Origin: Arhodomonas sp052060015
Lineage (GTDB): Bacteria; Pseudomonadota; Gammaproteobacteria; Nitrococcales; Nitrococcaceae
DNA: 64,000 bases
Assembly: GCF_052060015.1 (NCBI RefSeq)
Contig: NZ_JBPODZ010000003.1
Coordinates: 62,001 to 126,000 of the forward strand
Direction of reading: 5' to 3'
Of this stretch, positions 10,198 through 18,466 are shown one piece after another; position 1 is the first letter of the stretch; each line of letters begins with the position of its first letter. The position numbers were made by a program, and so were the translations under genes. The notes below the pieces were generated by a model. The model was not told the origin of the DNA and ran no database searches. It saw only the letters and a program-made list of their open reading frames with translations.

Positions 10198-11112
10198 TTA
10201 CATCCGCTCCACTTCCGATTTGCCGAGCAGCCCGGTGGGCTTGAACACCAGCACCAGGATCAGCACGGCGAAGGTGAATACATCCCGCCACTCGCCGCCG
10301 ACGCCGGGGATCTGGGTGGCGAAGGCCTCGAGCAGGCCCAGGATCAGGCCGCCGAGCATGGCCCCGGTGATGCTGCCGATGCCGCCGATGACCGCCGCGG
10401 TGAACGCCTTCAGGCCGATCAGGAACCCCATGAAGTACCAGATCCGCCCGTACTGGACGCCCGCCATGACGCCGGCCGCGGCCGCCAGTGCCGAGCCGGC
10501 CAGGAAGGTCACGGCGATGATGCGCTGGACGTTGATGCCCATCAGCCGGCACATGTCCTTGTCCAGGGAGACCGCCCGCATGGCCTTGCCGTACATGGTC
10601 TTGGAGACGAACAACTCGAGCGCCACCATGAGCACGATGGCCGAGGCCACCAGCACGATCTGGGTGTAGTTGACGAACACGTTGCCCATGGAGAGCCCGC
10701 CGAAGCCCAGGTCGGTGCGGAAGGCGGTGACCTGGCCGTCGGTGAGCGCCAGGGCGGCGTTCTGTAGCACCAGCGAGACCGCCAGGGCGGTGATCAGGAT
10801 GGACAGCCGCGGCGCGGCGAGCATGGGCCGGTAGGCCACCTGTTCGATGAGCACCCCGAGGAAGCCCACCGCCACCATGGCCACGATCATGGAGATGAAG
10901 ATCCCGCCCCAGCCGGCACCCACGGTGCCCGAGACCAGGGAGAGGACGCCGAAGCCCGCGAAGGCCCCGACCATGTAGACGTCGCCGTGGGCGAAGTTGA
11001 GCAGCTTGATGACGCCGAAGATCATCGTGTAACCGAGCGCCACCAGGGCGTAGAACGACCCCACGACCAGGCCGTTGACGAGCTGCTGGAGGAAGACATC
11101 CGTCAGTGACAT
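10198..11112 (-). CDS. livH: Branched-chain amino acid-type ABC transporter permease LivH
   Basis: 304-residue inner-membrane permease starting MSLTDVFLQQLVNGLVVGSF, the classic LivH opening, with the motif LLNFAHGDVYMVGAF. Multiple membrane helices. It follows the binding-protein gene after a 65-bp spacer that holds a GC-rich hairpin. Confidence 0.94.
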   Translation of the reverse strand: MSLTDVFLQQLVNGLVVGSFYALVALGYTMIFGVIKLLNFAHGDVYMVGAFAGFGVLSLVSGTVGAGWGGIFISMIVAMVAVGFLGVLIEQVAYRPMLAAPRLSILITALAVSLVLQNAALALTDGQVTAFRTDLGFGGLSMGNVFVNYTQIVLVASAIVLMVALELFVSKTMYGKAMRAVSLDKDMCRLMGINVQRIIAVTFLAGSALAAAAGVMAGVQYGRIWYFMGFLIGLKAFTAAVIGGIGSITGAMLGGLILGLLEAFATQIPGVGGEWRDVFTFAVLILVLVFKPTGLLGKSEVERM

Positions 11113-11144
11113 GGGGGATTTTCTCCCGACGGCTCACAATTGCC

Positions 11145-11170
11145 GCCGGCGGGGCGGGCGCCCCGCCGGC
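11145..11170 (-). promoter_or_regulatory. GC-rich intercistronic hairpin between livJ and livH
   Basis: Perfect inverted repeat GCCGGCGGGGCG (11145-11156) / CGCCCCGCCGGC (11159-11170) just after the livJ stop. No T-tract follows in the transcribed direction. It may stabilise the livJ mRNA 3' end or partly terminate, giving more binding protein than permease. Confidence 0.55.
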
Positions 11171-11177
11171 GCAGGCA

Positions 11178-12293
11178 TCAGTTGGAGTGCAGGCTCCAGC
11201 CGCCGCCCTCACCCCTGAGGATGATGAAGTTGGAGCGGGCAAGGGTGTTCTCGTCGGTGAACGAGATGGGGCCGGTGAGCCACTCCTCGCCATCGGCAGA
11301 GGCCAGTGCCTTGATCACGGCGTCGGCCTCGGTGGTGCCGGCCGTCTCGATCGCCCAGCCGAGCAGTTTCATGCCGTCGTAGGAGAGCGTGGAGTACGGC
11401 CCCGGGCTGCCGTCGTACTTGTCCGCGTAGGCCTCGATGAACTCCTGGGCCTGGGGCAGGAACTCGGCGATGGGGTTGGAGAAGCCGTATACGCCCTCGG
11501 CGGCGCGGCCGGCGATCTCGAAGAGCTTCGGCGAGTTGGATCCGTCACCCACGGCGATCAGGCCCTGGTAGCCGCCCTGACGGAGCTGGCGGATGAGCAG
11601 GCCGCCGTCGGCGTAGTAGGCGGTCCAGAACACCGCGTCCACGTCCGAGGAACGGACCTTGGTCACCACGGAGTCGAAGCTCTGCTCGCCCTTGTTGACG
11701 GTCTCCTCCATGGCCACCGTGTGGTCGCGCTTGTCCCACTCCTCGGCGGTCAGCGTGGCGAGATCCTGGGAATAGGCGTCGCCCTGGTCGATGATGGCGA
11801 GGCGCTCGATACCCTGGGACTCGAAGAAGTCCACCGCCTTGCGCACCTGATCATGGCCGGTGGAGTTGATCATGAACGCGTTGCCGGGGTTGGCGGGGAT
11901 GAGCTTGGTGGAGTTGGAGGCGGTGATGACGAACGGGATGTTGGCATCGCCGTAGGTCTTCAGTGTCGGCATCGTGGCCCCGGAGCAGTAGCCGCCGACC
12001 ACGCCCACCACCTCGGCGGAGGCGAGCTTGCTGGCCGCGTTTACCGACTGCTGCGGGTCGCAGGCGGAGTCGCCGACCAGTATCTCCACCTCCCGGCCGA
12101 GCAGGCCGCCGTCGGCATTGATCTCGTCGACGGCGATCTGGATGGCGTTTTGCATGTCCACGCCATAGGTGGCCTCGGAGCCGGTGGTGGGGACCTGCAC
12201 CCCGACGACCAGGGGCTCCTGCGCGTGGGTGGTGCCGGTGACGGCCAGCGCAAGGGTCGCAGCCGTGGCGATGGGAATGATTCGCTTGGACAT
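11178..12293 (-). CDS. livJ: ABC transporter substrate-binding protein (LivJ-like), probable hydroxyproline binder
   Basis: 371-residue periplasmic binding protein of the Leu/Ile/Val family. A signal peptide is clear at the start MSKRIIPIATAATLALAVTG, with cleavage after about THAQ. The mature part opens with EPLVVGVQVPTTGSEATYG. An ORF extends 47 codons further upstream, but the ATG at 12293 has a good ribosome site (GGAGAG) and begins the signal peptide, so I use it. First gene of the importer/dehydrogenase operon; the substrate is inferred from the catabolic genes. Confidence 0.92.
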   Translation of the reverse strand: MSKRIIPIATAATLALAVTGTTHAQEPLVVGVQVPTTGSEATYGVDMQNAIQIAVDEINADGGLLGREVEILVGDSACDPQQSVNAASKLASAEVVGVVGGYCSGATMPTLKTYGDANIPFVITASNSTKLIPANPGNAFMINSTGHDQVRKAVDFFESQGIERLAIIDQGDAYSQDLATLTAEEWDKRDHTVAMEETVNKGEQSFDSVVTKVRSSDVDAVFWTAYYADGGLLIRQLRQGGYQGLIAVGDGSNSPKLFEIAGRAAEGVYGFSNPIAEFLPQAQEFIEAYADKYDGSPGPYSTLSYDGMKLLGWAIETAGTTEADAVIKALASADGEEWLTGPISFTDENTLARSNFIILRGEGGGWSLHSN

Positions 12294-12460
12294 AGTGCTC
12301 TCTCCGTTGCGTGTTACGCGAGTTGCTCGTTGTGGCCATACCGGGGAATACCGGTGCGGCCGGGTTGCCCGCGGGGAAGGGCGGTCGGAGAGGGCGAATG
12401 AGGGTTCATGCTCGTCCTCTCTCCTCCATGGCACGGCGTACCGTGCTTATCGTTGTTAGG

Positions 12461-12475
12461 TATATTTTATACAAT
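12461..12475. promoter_or_regulatory. Candidate operator for the FadR-type regulator (copy 1)
   Basis: TATATTTTATACAAT, identical to 14412-14426. It overlaps the predicted -10 box of the livJ promoter. The reverse strand reads ATTGTATAAAATATA, resembling the TTGTATAC-type half sites of FCD-domain GntR regulators. Confidence 0.65.
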
Positions 12476-12494
12476 CGATTGTCGTCACCCGCAA
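12466..12494 (-). promoter_or_regulatory. Predicted promoter of the livJ operon
   Basis: On the minus strand TTGCGG (12494-12489), 17-bp spacer, TATAAA (12471-12466). The -10 lies inside the shared 15-bp motif, consistent with repression by occlusion. The leader to the livJ ATG is about 165 nt and otherwise unremarkable. Confidence 0.55.
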
Positions 12495-12516
12495 GGGCCC
12501 ACCGGGCGGGAAGACC

Positions 12517-13623
12517 TCACCGCCGTGTGATGGAGACGGGCTCGCCCAATGCCGCCTCGATGGGGTGCACCCCGAGACCGGCGTCGGTGCCCGCCGCCAG
12601 CCGCCCCGCTTCGCGCCGGGGCGCCCCCTCGGCGATGGGCACGGTGACGTAGCTGTTGAAGTCGGTAACCGAGAAGCGCCACTCCGCCGGGGTGCTATGG
12701 GCGAGGTGCGCGATGGCGGCGGTGGCGATATCCCCGCCCCAGCTGTCCTCGATGGTCATCGCGATGCCCGCCTCCAGGCAGAGATCGCGCAGGCGTCGCG
12801 CCCGCGTGAGCCCGCCGACCTTGGAGATCTTGATATTGATGCCGTCCATGGCCCCGTCGGCGAGGGCGCGCAGCAGTATAGGCACGCCGTCGATCACCTC
12901 GTCGAGGATGAAGGGGCGGTCGGTGTGGCGGCGAACGGTGAGGCACTCCTCGTAGCTCATGCAGGGCTGCTCGATGTAGACGTCCAACTCCCGCACCGCA
13001 GCCGCCACCCGCAGGGCCTGGTGGGGCAACCAGCCGGTGTTGGCGTCGGCGATCAGGGTGTGGCGGCGGTCGAGCTCCGCCGCCGCGGCATGGATGCGCT
13101 CGATGTCGGTGTCGGGGTCACCGCCGACCTTGAGCTGGAAGGTGGTGTAGCCCTCGTCGCGGTAGCGGGCGACGCTCGCCGCCATCGCCTCGGGGGTGTC
13201 CTGGGAGATGGCGCGATAGAGGGGGAAGTCCTCGCCGAAGCGTCCGCCGAGCAGGGTGCACACCGGCTGGCCGCTGGCCTGGCCGAGGAGGTCCCAGCAG
13301 GCCACGTCGATGGCGGACTTCACGTAGGGGTGGCCCCGCAGGGCCCGGTGCATGAGCCGGTCCATGGCCAGCAGCTCGGTGGGGTCGGAGCCGAGGAGAT
13401 GGGGTGCGAGCTCGGCGATGCCGGTGCGCGCCCCCGTGGCGTAGGCGGGCAGATAGGCCGGTCCCAGGGGGCAGACCTCGCCGTGGCCGGTCAGGCCCGC
13501 ATCGGTCTCCACGGCCACCACCGTGGTGTCGAAGACCTCCACCCGGTTGCCGTCGGACCAGCTGTAGCCGCCCTCATGGAGGGGAAGATCCACTTGATGG
13601 ACTCGGATGCCGGTGATGCGCAT
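12517..13623 (-). CDS. Enolase-superfamily enzyme: cis-3-hydroxy-L-proline dehydratase or hydroxyproline-betaine 2-epimerase type
   Basis: 368-residue mandelate-racemase/muconate-lactonising-type barrel enzyme. Predicted general bases K165 (FQLKVGG) and K265 (INIKISK); metal ligands around D193, E218 and D241. The paired lysines and the Trp-containing EDSWGGDIATA segment resemble the proline-betaine epimerase HpbD and cis-3-hydroxyproline dehydratase subgroup. Context (hydroxyproline importer and catabolic genes) supports a hydroxyproline-derived substrate. No betaine demethylase genes are present here, which favours the dehydratase. It lies three bases downstream of the regulator gene, in one operon. 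Confidence 0.8.
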   Translation of the reverse strand: MRITGIRVHQVDLPLHEGGYSWSDGNRVEVFDTTVVAVETDAGLTGHGEVCPLGPAYLPAYATGARTGIAELAPHLLGSDPTELLAMDRLMHRALRGHPYVKSAIDVACWDLLGQASGQPVCTLLGGRFGEDFPLYRAISQDTPEAMAASVARYRDEGYTTFQLKVGGDPDTDIERIHAAAAELDRRHTLIADANTGWLPHQALRVAAAVRELDVYIEQPCMSYEECLTVRRHTDRPFILDEVIDGVPILLRALADGAMDGINIKISKVGGLTRARRLRDLCLEAGIAMTIEDSWGGDIATAAIAHLAHSTPAEWRFSVTDFNSYVTVPIAEGAPRREAGRLAAGTDAGLGVHPIEAALGEPVSITRR

Positions 13624-13626
13624 GGG

Positions 13627-14325
13627 TTACTCCTGGCTGTGGCCGCCGCGGCGTTCGGCAAGGAAGGCGAGCAGGTCGTCACGGGCGGCGAGGATGTGTT
13701 CGTTGAGCAGCCGACTGGCCTCGACCACGTCGTGGGCGGCGCACAGCTCCACGAGCCGATTGTGCTCGGCACGCGCCCGCTCGTTGGTCTGCCGGGTGAG
13801 CTTGAGCTGCAGGCGCAGGTAGCGGTCGGCGTTGCGGTGGAGGTTGCGCACGATGGCCAGCGCCCGGGGCCGGTTTGCCGGCTCGTAGAGCACGGCGTGG
13901 AGCTCCCAGTTGAGCTGGCCCCAATCCCGTTCCTGGGTCCCGCGCTCGAGCATCTCGTCGAAGGTGGCGAGGACTTCCCGCGCCCGGGCGATGTGACGCT
14001 CCTCCAGCCGCGGAATGGCGCGCTGGAGCAGGTCCACCTCGATGAGCGCGCGCAGGTCGAAGAGCTCGCGGATCTCGTCCAGGGAGAGCTTGGTGACCGT
14101 GTAGCCCTTGTGGGCGGACAGCGTCACCAGGCCCTCGCCCTCGAGCTGTAGCAGTGCCTCGCGCACGGGGATGCGGCTGACGCCGAACTCCGCGGCCAGG
14201 GTGTCCTGGCGGAGCTGCTCGCCCTCGGGGATATCGAGGTTGAGTATGCGCTCCCGCAGCTCGTCGGTAAGCGCCGCCGACATGGTCTGGCGTGGCAGGC
14301 GGCCGTTGGACGAGTGGCCTCTCAT
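13627..14325 (-). CDS. GntR/FadR-family transcriptional regulator of hydroxyproline genes
   Basis: 232 residues: N-terminal winged helix-turn-helix (about 18-80; QDTLAAEFGVSRIPVREAL is the GntR signature) and a C-terminal all-helical FCD ligand-binding domain (about 90-220) with the metal-binding Asp/His pattern. It is divergent from the plus-strand catabolic operon and most likely binds the 15-bp motif found in both operon promoters. The start at 14325 leaves a normal FadR-type lead; an internal ATG at the MSAALTDEL position is an alternative. Confidence 0.88.
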   Translation of the reverse strand: MRGHSSNGRLPRQTMSAALTDELRERILNLDIPEGEQLRQDTLAAEFGVSRIPVREALLQLEGEGLVTLSAHKGYTVTKLSLDEIRELFDLRALIEVDLLQRAIPRLEERHIARAREVLATFDEMLERGTQERDWGQLNWELHAVLYEPANRPRALAIVRNLHRNADRYLRLQLKLTRQTNERARAEHNRLVELCAAHDVVEASRLLNEHILAARDDLLAFLAERRGGHSQE

Positions 14326-14389
14326 CGTCCCTGTTCTCCCCTCGGTTCCAGCGCAGGAGACTGCCTATGCTATCGCGTACCGTCGCGGA

Positions 14390-14417
14390 TTGACCGCCAG
14401 GGTAGCGCTTATATATT
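14390..14417 (+). promoter_or_regulatory. Predicted promoter of the hydroxyproline catabolic operon
   Basis: TTGACC (14390-14395), 16-bp spacer, TATATT (14412-14417). The -10 forms the first part of the shared 15-bp motif. Confidence 0.6.
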
Positions 14418-14426
14418 TTATACAAT
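14412..14426. promoter_or_regulatory. Candidate operator for the FadR-type regulator (copy 2)
   Basis: Same 15 bases as 12461-12475. It lies in the divergent spacer between the regulator gene and the plus-strand operon, and overlaps the plus-strand -10. Confidence 0.65.
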
Positions 14427-14483
14427 ATACGTGACTCGGCGGGTGGGCAATGCCCGTCATTATCCAACGGAGGAGAGCATCCC

Positions 14484-15386
14484 ATGAAGGTCGACTGGCG
14501 CGGCATCTATCCTGCGGCCACCACGCAGATGACGGGGGACGGTTCCCTGGACCTGGACGCCAATCAGCGGATGGTGGTGCAGATGATCGATGATGGGGTT
14601 CATGGCCTCGTCATGCTGGGCAGCGTGGGCGAGAACACCTCACTCACCGCCGAGGAGAAGCGGCGTGTGATCGCCTCCACGCTGGAGGTGGTCGACGGGC
14701 GGGTGCCGGTGATCTCCGGCGTCGCGGAATACACCACCGACCTCGCGGTGGCCTACGCCCGGGACGTGGAGAAGCTCGGCGCCGATGGCCTGATGGTGCT
14801 GCCGGCCATGGTCTACAAGGCGGACCAGCGCGAGGTGGTGGCGCACATCCGCACCACTGCCGAGGCGGTGGGCCTGCCGGTGCAGATCTACAACAACCCG
14901 GGCGTCTACGGTATCGACATCAAGCCCGAGGCGCTGGTGGAGCTGGCCCGCGGCACCACCAACGTGGTTTCGGTGAAGGAGTCCTCGGAGGATCCGCGCC
15001 GGATCACGGATATCATCAACATCGACCCGGATGCCCTCGCGCTGATGTCCGGCGTCGACGACGTGGCGCTGGAGTGCATGATCCTCGGCTGCGAGGGCTG
15101 GGTCTCGGGCTTCGCCAACGTCTTCCCCGCGGAGAGTGTGGCCATCTATGATCACTTCCGGGCTGGCCGCATCGAGAAGGCCCGCGAGATCTACCGCTGG
15201 ATGATGCCGGCGCTGCACATGGACGTCCATCCGAAGCTGGTGCAGATGATCAAGCTCTCCGAGCAGGTGGCGGGGCGCGGCAGCGAGACCACCCGGGCGC
15301 CGCGGCTGGCCCTGGAAGGCGAGCAGCGGCGCTACGTCATCGATACCATCGAGCGGCTGCTCGCCACCCGTCCGTCCATCGACTGA
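14484..15386 (+). CDS. lhpC: 1-pyrroline-4-hydroxy-2-carboxylate deaminase (DapA family)
   Basis: 300-residue DHDPS/NAL-family aldolase. Predicted Schiff-base Lys K165 (VVSVKESS) and the catalytic Tyr Y136 (QIYNNPG) are in place. Members of this branch in hydroxyproline clusters deaminate and dehydrate 1-pyrroline-4-hydroxy-2-carboxylate to 2-oxoglutarate semialdehyde; the assignment rests on context rather than on diagnostic residues. Strong ribosome site GGAGGAG before the ATG. First gene of the three-gene plus-strand operon. Confidence 0.85.
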   Translation: MKVDWRGIYPAATTQMTGDGSLDLDANQRMVVQMIDDGVHGLVMLGSVGENTSLTAEEKRRVIASTLEVVDGRVPVISGVAEYTTDLAVAYARDVEKLGADGLMVLPAMVYKADQREVVAHIRTTAEAVGLPVQIYNNPGVYGIDIKPEALVELARGTTNVVSVKESSEDPRRITDIINIDPDALALMSGVDDVALECMILGCEGWVSGFANVFPAESVAIYDHFRAGRIEKAREIYRWMMPALHMDVHPKLVQMIKLSEQVAGRGSETTRAPRLALEGEQRRYVIDTIERLLATRPSID

Positions 15387-15443
15387 GCCCGCGGCGGCGT
15401 TACACTCACAGGCACGCACCGGGGCGACCCGAGGGATCCCGTC

Positions 15444-16445
15444 ATGGCCCGACACACATTCATGTGCGTGGACGCGCACACCTGCGGTAATCCGGTACGG
15501 GTGGTGGCCGGCGGCGCCCCGCCGCTGGCCGGCGCCTCGCTGTCGGAGTACCGCCAGCATTTCCTCCGCGAGTACGACTGGATCCGCCAGGGGCTCATGT
15601 TCGAGCCGCGGGGCCACGACATGATGTCCGGCTCGATCCTCTATCGGCCGCTGCGCGACGATTGCGATCTGGGCGTGCTGTTCATCGAGACCTCCGGGTG
15701 CCTGCCCATGTGCGGGCACGGCACCATCGGCACGGTGACCGTGGCCCTGGAGGAGGGCTTCGTCACCCCTTCCGAGCCCGGGCGGCTGAAGCTCGAGACG
15801 CCGGCGGGCTTCGTGGGGGTGGAGTACGAGGGCGACGACCGGTACGTGGAGCGGGTGCGGTTGTTCAACGTGGCCGCCTACCTGGCCGCCGCTGACGTAA
15901 CCGTCGACGTCCCGGGCCACGGCGAGCTCACCTGTGACATCGCCTACGGCGGCAACTATTACGCGATCTTCGACCCGCAACCGGGCTTCGAGGGGCTGGA
16001 CGCGCTCAGCGTCGACGAGATCCTGCGCCTGTCGCCGCTGGTGCGCGAGCGGCTCAATGCCCTCGTCGAGCCGGTGCACCCGGACAACCCCACCATCCGC
16101 GGCGTCAGCCATGTGATGTGGACCGGCCCTGCCCGGGAGCCCGGTGCCGATGCCCGCAACGCCGTGTTCTACGGCGAGCGCGCGATTGACCGCTCGCCCT
16201 GCGGCACCGGCACCTCCGCGCGCATGGCCCAGCTCCATGCCCGGGGGCAGCTGTCGGTGGGGGACCGCTTTATCCACGAGAGCATCATCGGCAGCCTCTT
16301 CGAAGGGCGCATCGAATCCAGCGCGCGGGTCGGTGGGCACGAGGCGATCATGCCGAGCGTCGCCGGCTGGGCGCGGATCACCGGCTACAACACCCTTTTC
16401 ATCGACGACCGGGACCCCTTCGCCTGTGGCTTCACGGTGAAGTAG
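15444..16445 (+). CDS. 4-hydroxyproline 2-epimerase (proline racemase family)
   Basis: 333 residues. Both catalytic cysteines of the two-base mechanism are present: C90 in MCGHGTIG and C253 in DRSPCGTGTSA. The second Cys distinguishes epimerases from trans-3-hydroxyproline dehydratases, which carry Thr there. Converts trans-4-hydroxy-L-proline to cis-4-hydroxy-D-proline, the entry step for the dehydrogenase encoded at 5051-7711. Confidence 0.92.
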   Translation: MARHTFMCVDAHTCGNPVRVVAGGAPPLAGASLSEYRQHFLREYDWIRQGLMFEPRGHDMMSGSILYRPLRDDCDLGVLFIETSGCLPMCGHGTIGTVTVALEEGFVTPSEPGRLKLETPAGFVGVEYEGDDRYVERVRLFNVAAYLAAADVTVDVPGHGELTCDIAYGGNYYAIFDPQPGFEGLDALSVDEILRLSPLVRERLNALVEPVHPDNPTIRGVSHVMWTGPAREPGADARNAVFYGERAIDRSPCGTGTSARMAQLHARGQLSVGDRFIHESIIGSLFEGRIESSARVGGHEAIMPSVAGWARITGYNTLFIDDRDPFACGFTVK

Positions 16446-16464
16446 TCCCGATCAGGAGGCAGTA

Positions 16465-18036
16465 ATGCAGATCCATCCCGAGCACGTGATTGCCGGCGCG
16501 CGCAGCGCCGCGGGCAGCGAACCCCTGCAGGCCACGGACGCCGCCACTGGCGAGGCCCTCGATCCCGTCTTCCGCGAGGCCACCGCCGCCGAGGTGGACC
16601 GCGCCTGTCGGGAGGCGGCCGCTGCGGCACCAGTCTGGCGGGCGATGAACCTGGAGGATCGGGCGGGCTTCCTAGAGGCGGTGGCCGAGGAGCTGGATGC
16701 GTCGGTGGAGGCCTTCGTCGAGCGGACCCCACGGGAGACCGGTTTGCCCGACGCCCGGATCCGCGGCGAGCTGGCCCGCACCACCGGGCAGCTGCGCCTG
16801 TTCGCGGGCGTGGTGCGGGCGGGGGACTTCCTGGACGTGCGCATCGACAAGGGTGATCCGGAGCGCAAACCGGCGCCCAAGCCGGACGTGCGTTCCTATC
16901 GTGTGCCCCTGGGGCCGGTGGCGGTATTCGGCGCGAGCAATTTCCCGCTCGCCTTCTCCACCACCGGCGGGGACACCGCCTCGGCCTGGGCCGCGGGCTG
17001 CCCGGTGGTGGTCAAGGGCCACCCGGGCCACCCCGGTACCGCCGCCATCACCGCGGATGCGGTGCTACGGGCCATCGACCGCTGCGGCGTGCCGGAAGGG
17101 GTGTTCTCCTTGCTCCATGGCGCTGCCCATGAGCTCGGCGGGGCGCTGGTGCGCCACCCGGAGATCCGGGCGGTGGGCTTCACCGGCTCCCTGGCCGGCG
17201 GCACCGCCCTCGCCCGGCTGGCCGCGGGGCGCGACGAGCCCATCCCGGTCTACGCCGAGATGGGCAGCGTCAATCCGATGTTCGTGCTGCCCGGCGCCCT
17301 GTCGGAGCGGGCCGAGGCGATCGCCGGCGGTTATGCGGGCTCAGTGGGTCTCGGTTGCGGGCAGTTCTGCACCAACCCGGGGCTGGTGTTCGGCGTCGCC
17401 GGCGACGGGCTGGAGCGCTTCGTAACGGCTGCCGCCGCGGAAGTGGCCGCGGCCGCACCGGGGGTGATGCTCCATGGCGGCATCCTGAGCGCCTACGAGG
17501 CGGGGGTCGAGCGGTTGGAGTCGGTGCCGGGCGTCGAGCGGGTGGCCACCGGGGAGCGCGCCGACGGACGGGCGACGGTGCGCTTGTATCGCACCGACTG
17601 GGAGACCTACCGTGCCAACCCGCAGCTCGCCGAGGAGGTTTTCGGGCCGGCCTCGCTGATCGTCACGCTACCCGACGGAGCCGGCGCGGTGGCGGCGGCG
17701 CGGCATCTCGCCGGCCAGCTCACCGCCACCCTGCATGCCACCGAGGCGGAGCTCGTGGAGCACCCGGAGCTTCTGGCCGCACTGGAATCCCGGGCGGGGC
17801 GGCTGCTGGTCAACGGCTTCCCGACCGGCGTGGAGGTGGGCCATGCCATGGTCCACGGCGGTCCGTACCCGGCCACTACCGACAGCCGTACCACCTCGGT
17901 TGGCACGCGGGCCATCGAGCGCTTCCTGCGCCCGGTGTGTTATCAGGACTTCCCGGATGCCGCCCTGCCGAAGCCGCTGCGCGAGGGTAATCCCCTCGGC
18001 CTGCGCCGGCTCGTGGATGGGGTCATTCAGGCCTGA
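16465..18036 (+). CDS. 2,5-dioxovalerate (2-oxoglutarate semialdehyde) dehydrogenase
   Basis: 523-residue NAD(P)-dependent aldehyde dehydrogenase. Predicted catalytic Cys C302 (GQFCTNPG) and general base E265 (YAEMGS); NADP-binding motif GFTGSLAGG. The sequence resembles the ketoglutarate-semialdehyde dehydrogenase branch (ASNFPLAFSTTGGDTASA). It oxidises the deaminase product to 2-oxoglutarate, feeding the TCA cycle. Last gene of the operon, ending in a 14-base tail-to-tail overlap with the small gene at 18023. Confidence 0.92.
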   Translation: MQIHPEHVIAGARSAAGSEPLQATDAATGEALDPVFREATAAEVDRACREAAAAAPVWRAMNLEDRAGFLEAVAEELDASVEAFVERTPRETGLPDARIRGELARTTGQLRLFAGVVRAGDFLDVRIDKGDPERKPAPKPDVRSYRVPLGPVAVFGASNFPLAFSTTGGDTASAWAAGCPVVVKGHPGHPGTAAITADAVLRAIDRCGVPEGVFSLLHGAAHELGGALVRHPEIRAVGFTGSLAGGTALARLAAGRDEPIPVYAEMGSVNPMFVLPGALSERAEAIAGGYAGSVGLGCGQFCTNPGLVFGVAGDGLERFVTAAAAEVAAAAPGVMLHGGILSAYEAGVERLESVPGVERVATGERADGRATVRLYRTDWETYRANPQLAEEVFGPASLIVTLPDGAGAVAAARHLAGQLTATLHATEAELVEHPELLAALESRAGRLLVNGFPTGVEVGHAMVHGGPYPATTDSRTTSVGTRAIERFLRPVCYQDFPDAALPKPLREGNPLGLRRLVDGVIQA

Positions 18037-18205
18037 GGACGACCTCGTCCTCGCCGGCCTGGGCCAGCCGATAGGGGGTGGCGCTGCAGGCGAAGCGCTT
18101 GATGATACGGTCCGCCTCGCGGCGGGCCTTGCCCGTGGGGCCGCGGATGACGATTTCCTTACCGCGGTATTCCACACGGCAGCCGTCGTTCCGGGATGCC
18201 TGCAT
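18023..18205 (-). CDS. Small basic hypothetical protein
   Basis: 60 residues, mixed charge, no membrane segment or motif I recognise. The start at 18205 is supported by a strong AGGAGG ribosome site; the longer ORF upstream is not supported. It converges on and overlaps the aldehyde dehydrogenase gene by 14 bases. Function unknown. Confidence 0.6.
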   Translation of the reverse strand: MQASRNDGCRVEYRGKEIVIRGPTGKARREADRIIKRFACSATPYRLAQAGEDEVVLRPE

Positions 18206-18466
18206 GGCTACCTCCTGCCACAGATGCTCGTCTGCCTGCTGATTGCCGCTCGCCCACGGCCGGCTAGGCCGGGGCCCGATACTGCGGGGCATGGAATTCA
18301 TGCCGCAGTGCACCAAGGCGTCGGAGTGTGCGCCGAATAGGCCGGGACGTAAACCCCCTGTAATCCTGGAGAGGACGTGCCGCCGGCGCGGCGGCACGGG
18401 CGGGATCATCGAAGGACCCGCCGTCGCGCCCAGGGGCCGACGACAGGCCCAGGGCTTTCCCTCGAC

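Noticed and set aside
12565..14151. 528-codon plus-strand open frame
   Set aside because: Antisense to the enolase-superfamily and GntR genes, low-complexity Gly/Val/His-rich translation, no motif; a GC-rich shadow frame.
14640..16340. 566-codon minus-strand open frame
   Set aside because: Antisense to two clear catabolic enzymes; His/Ala/Gly-rich translation typical of high-GC shadow frames.
18206..18466. Encapsulin gene downstream of the ferritin-like gene
   Set aside because: The 261 bases are too short and contain only a shadow frame; no shell-protein motif.
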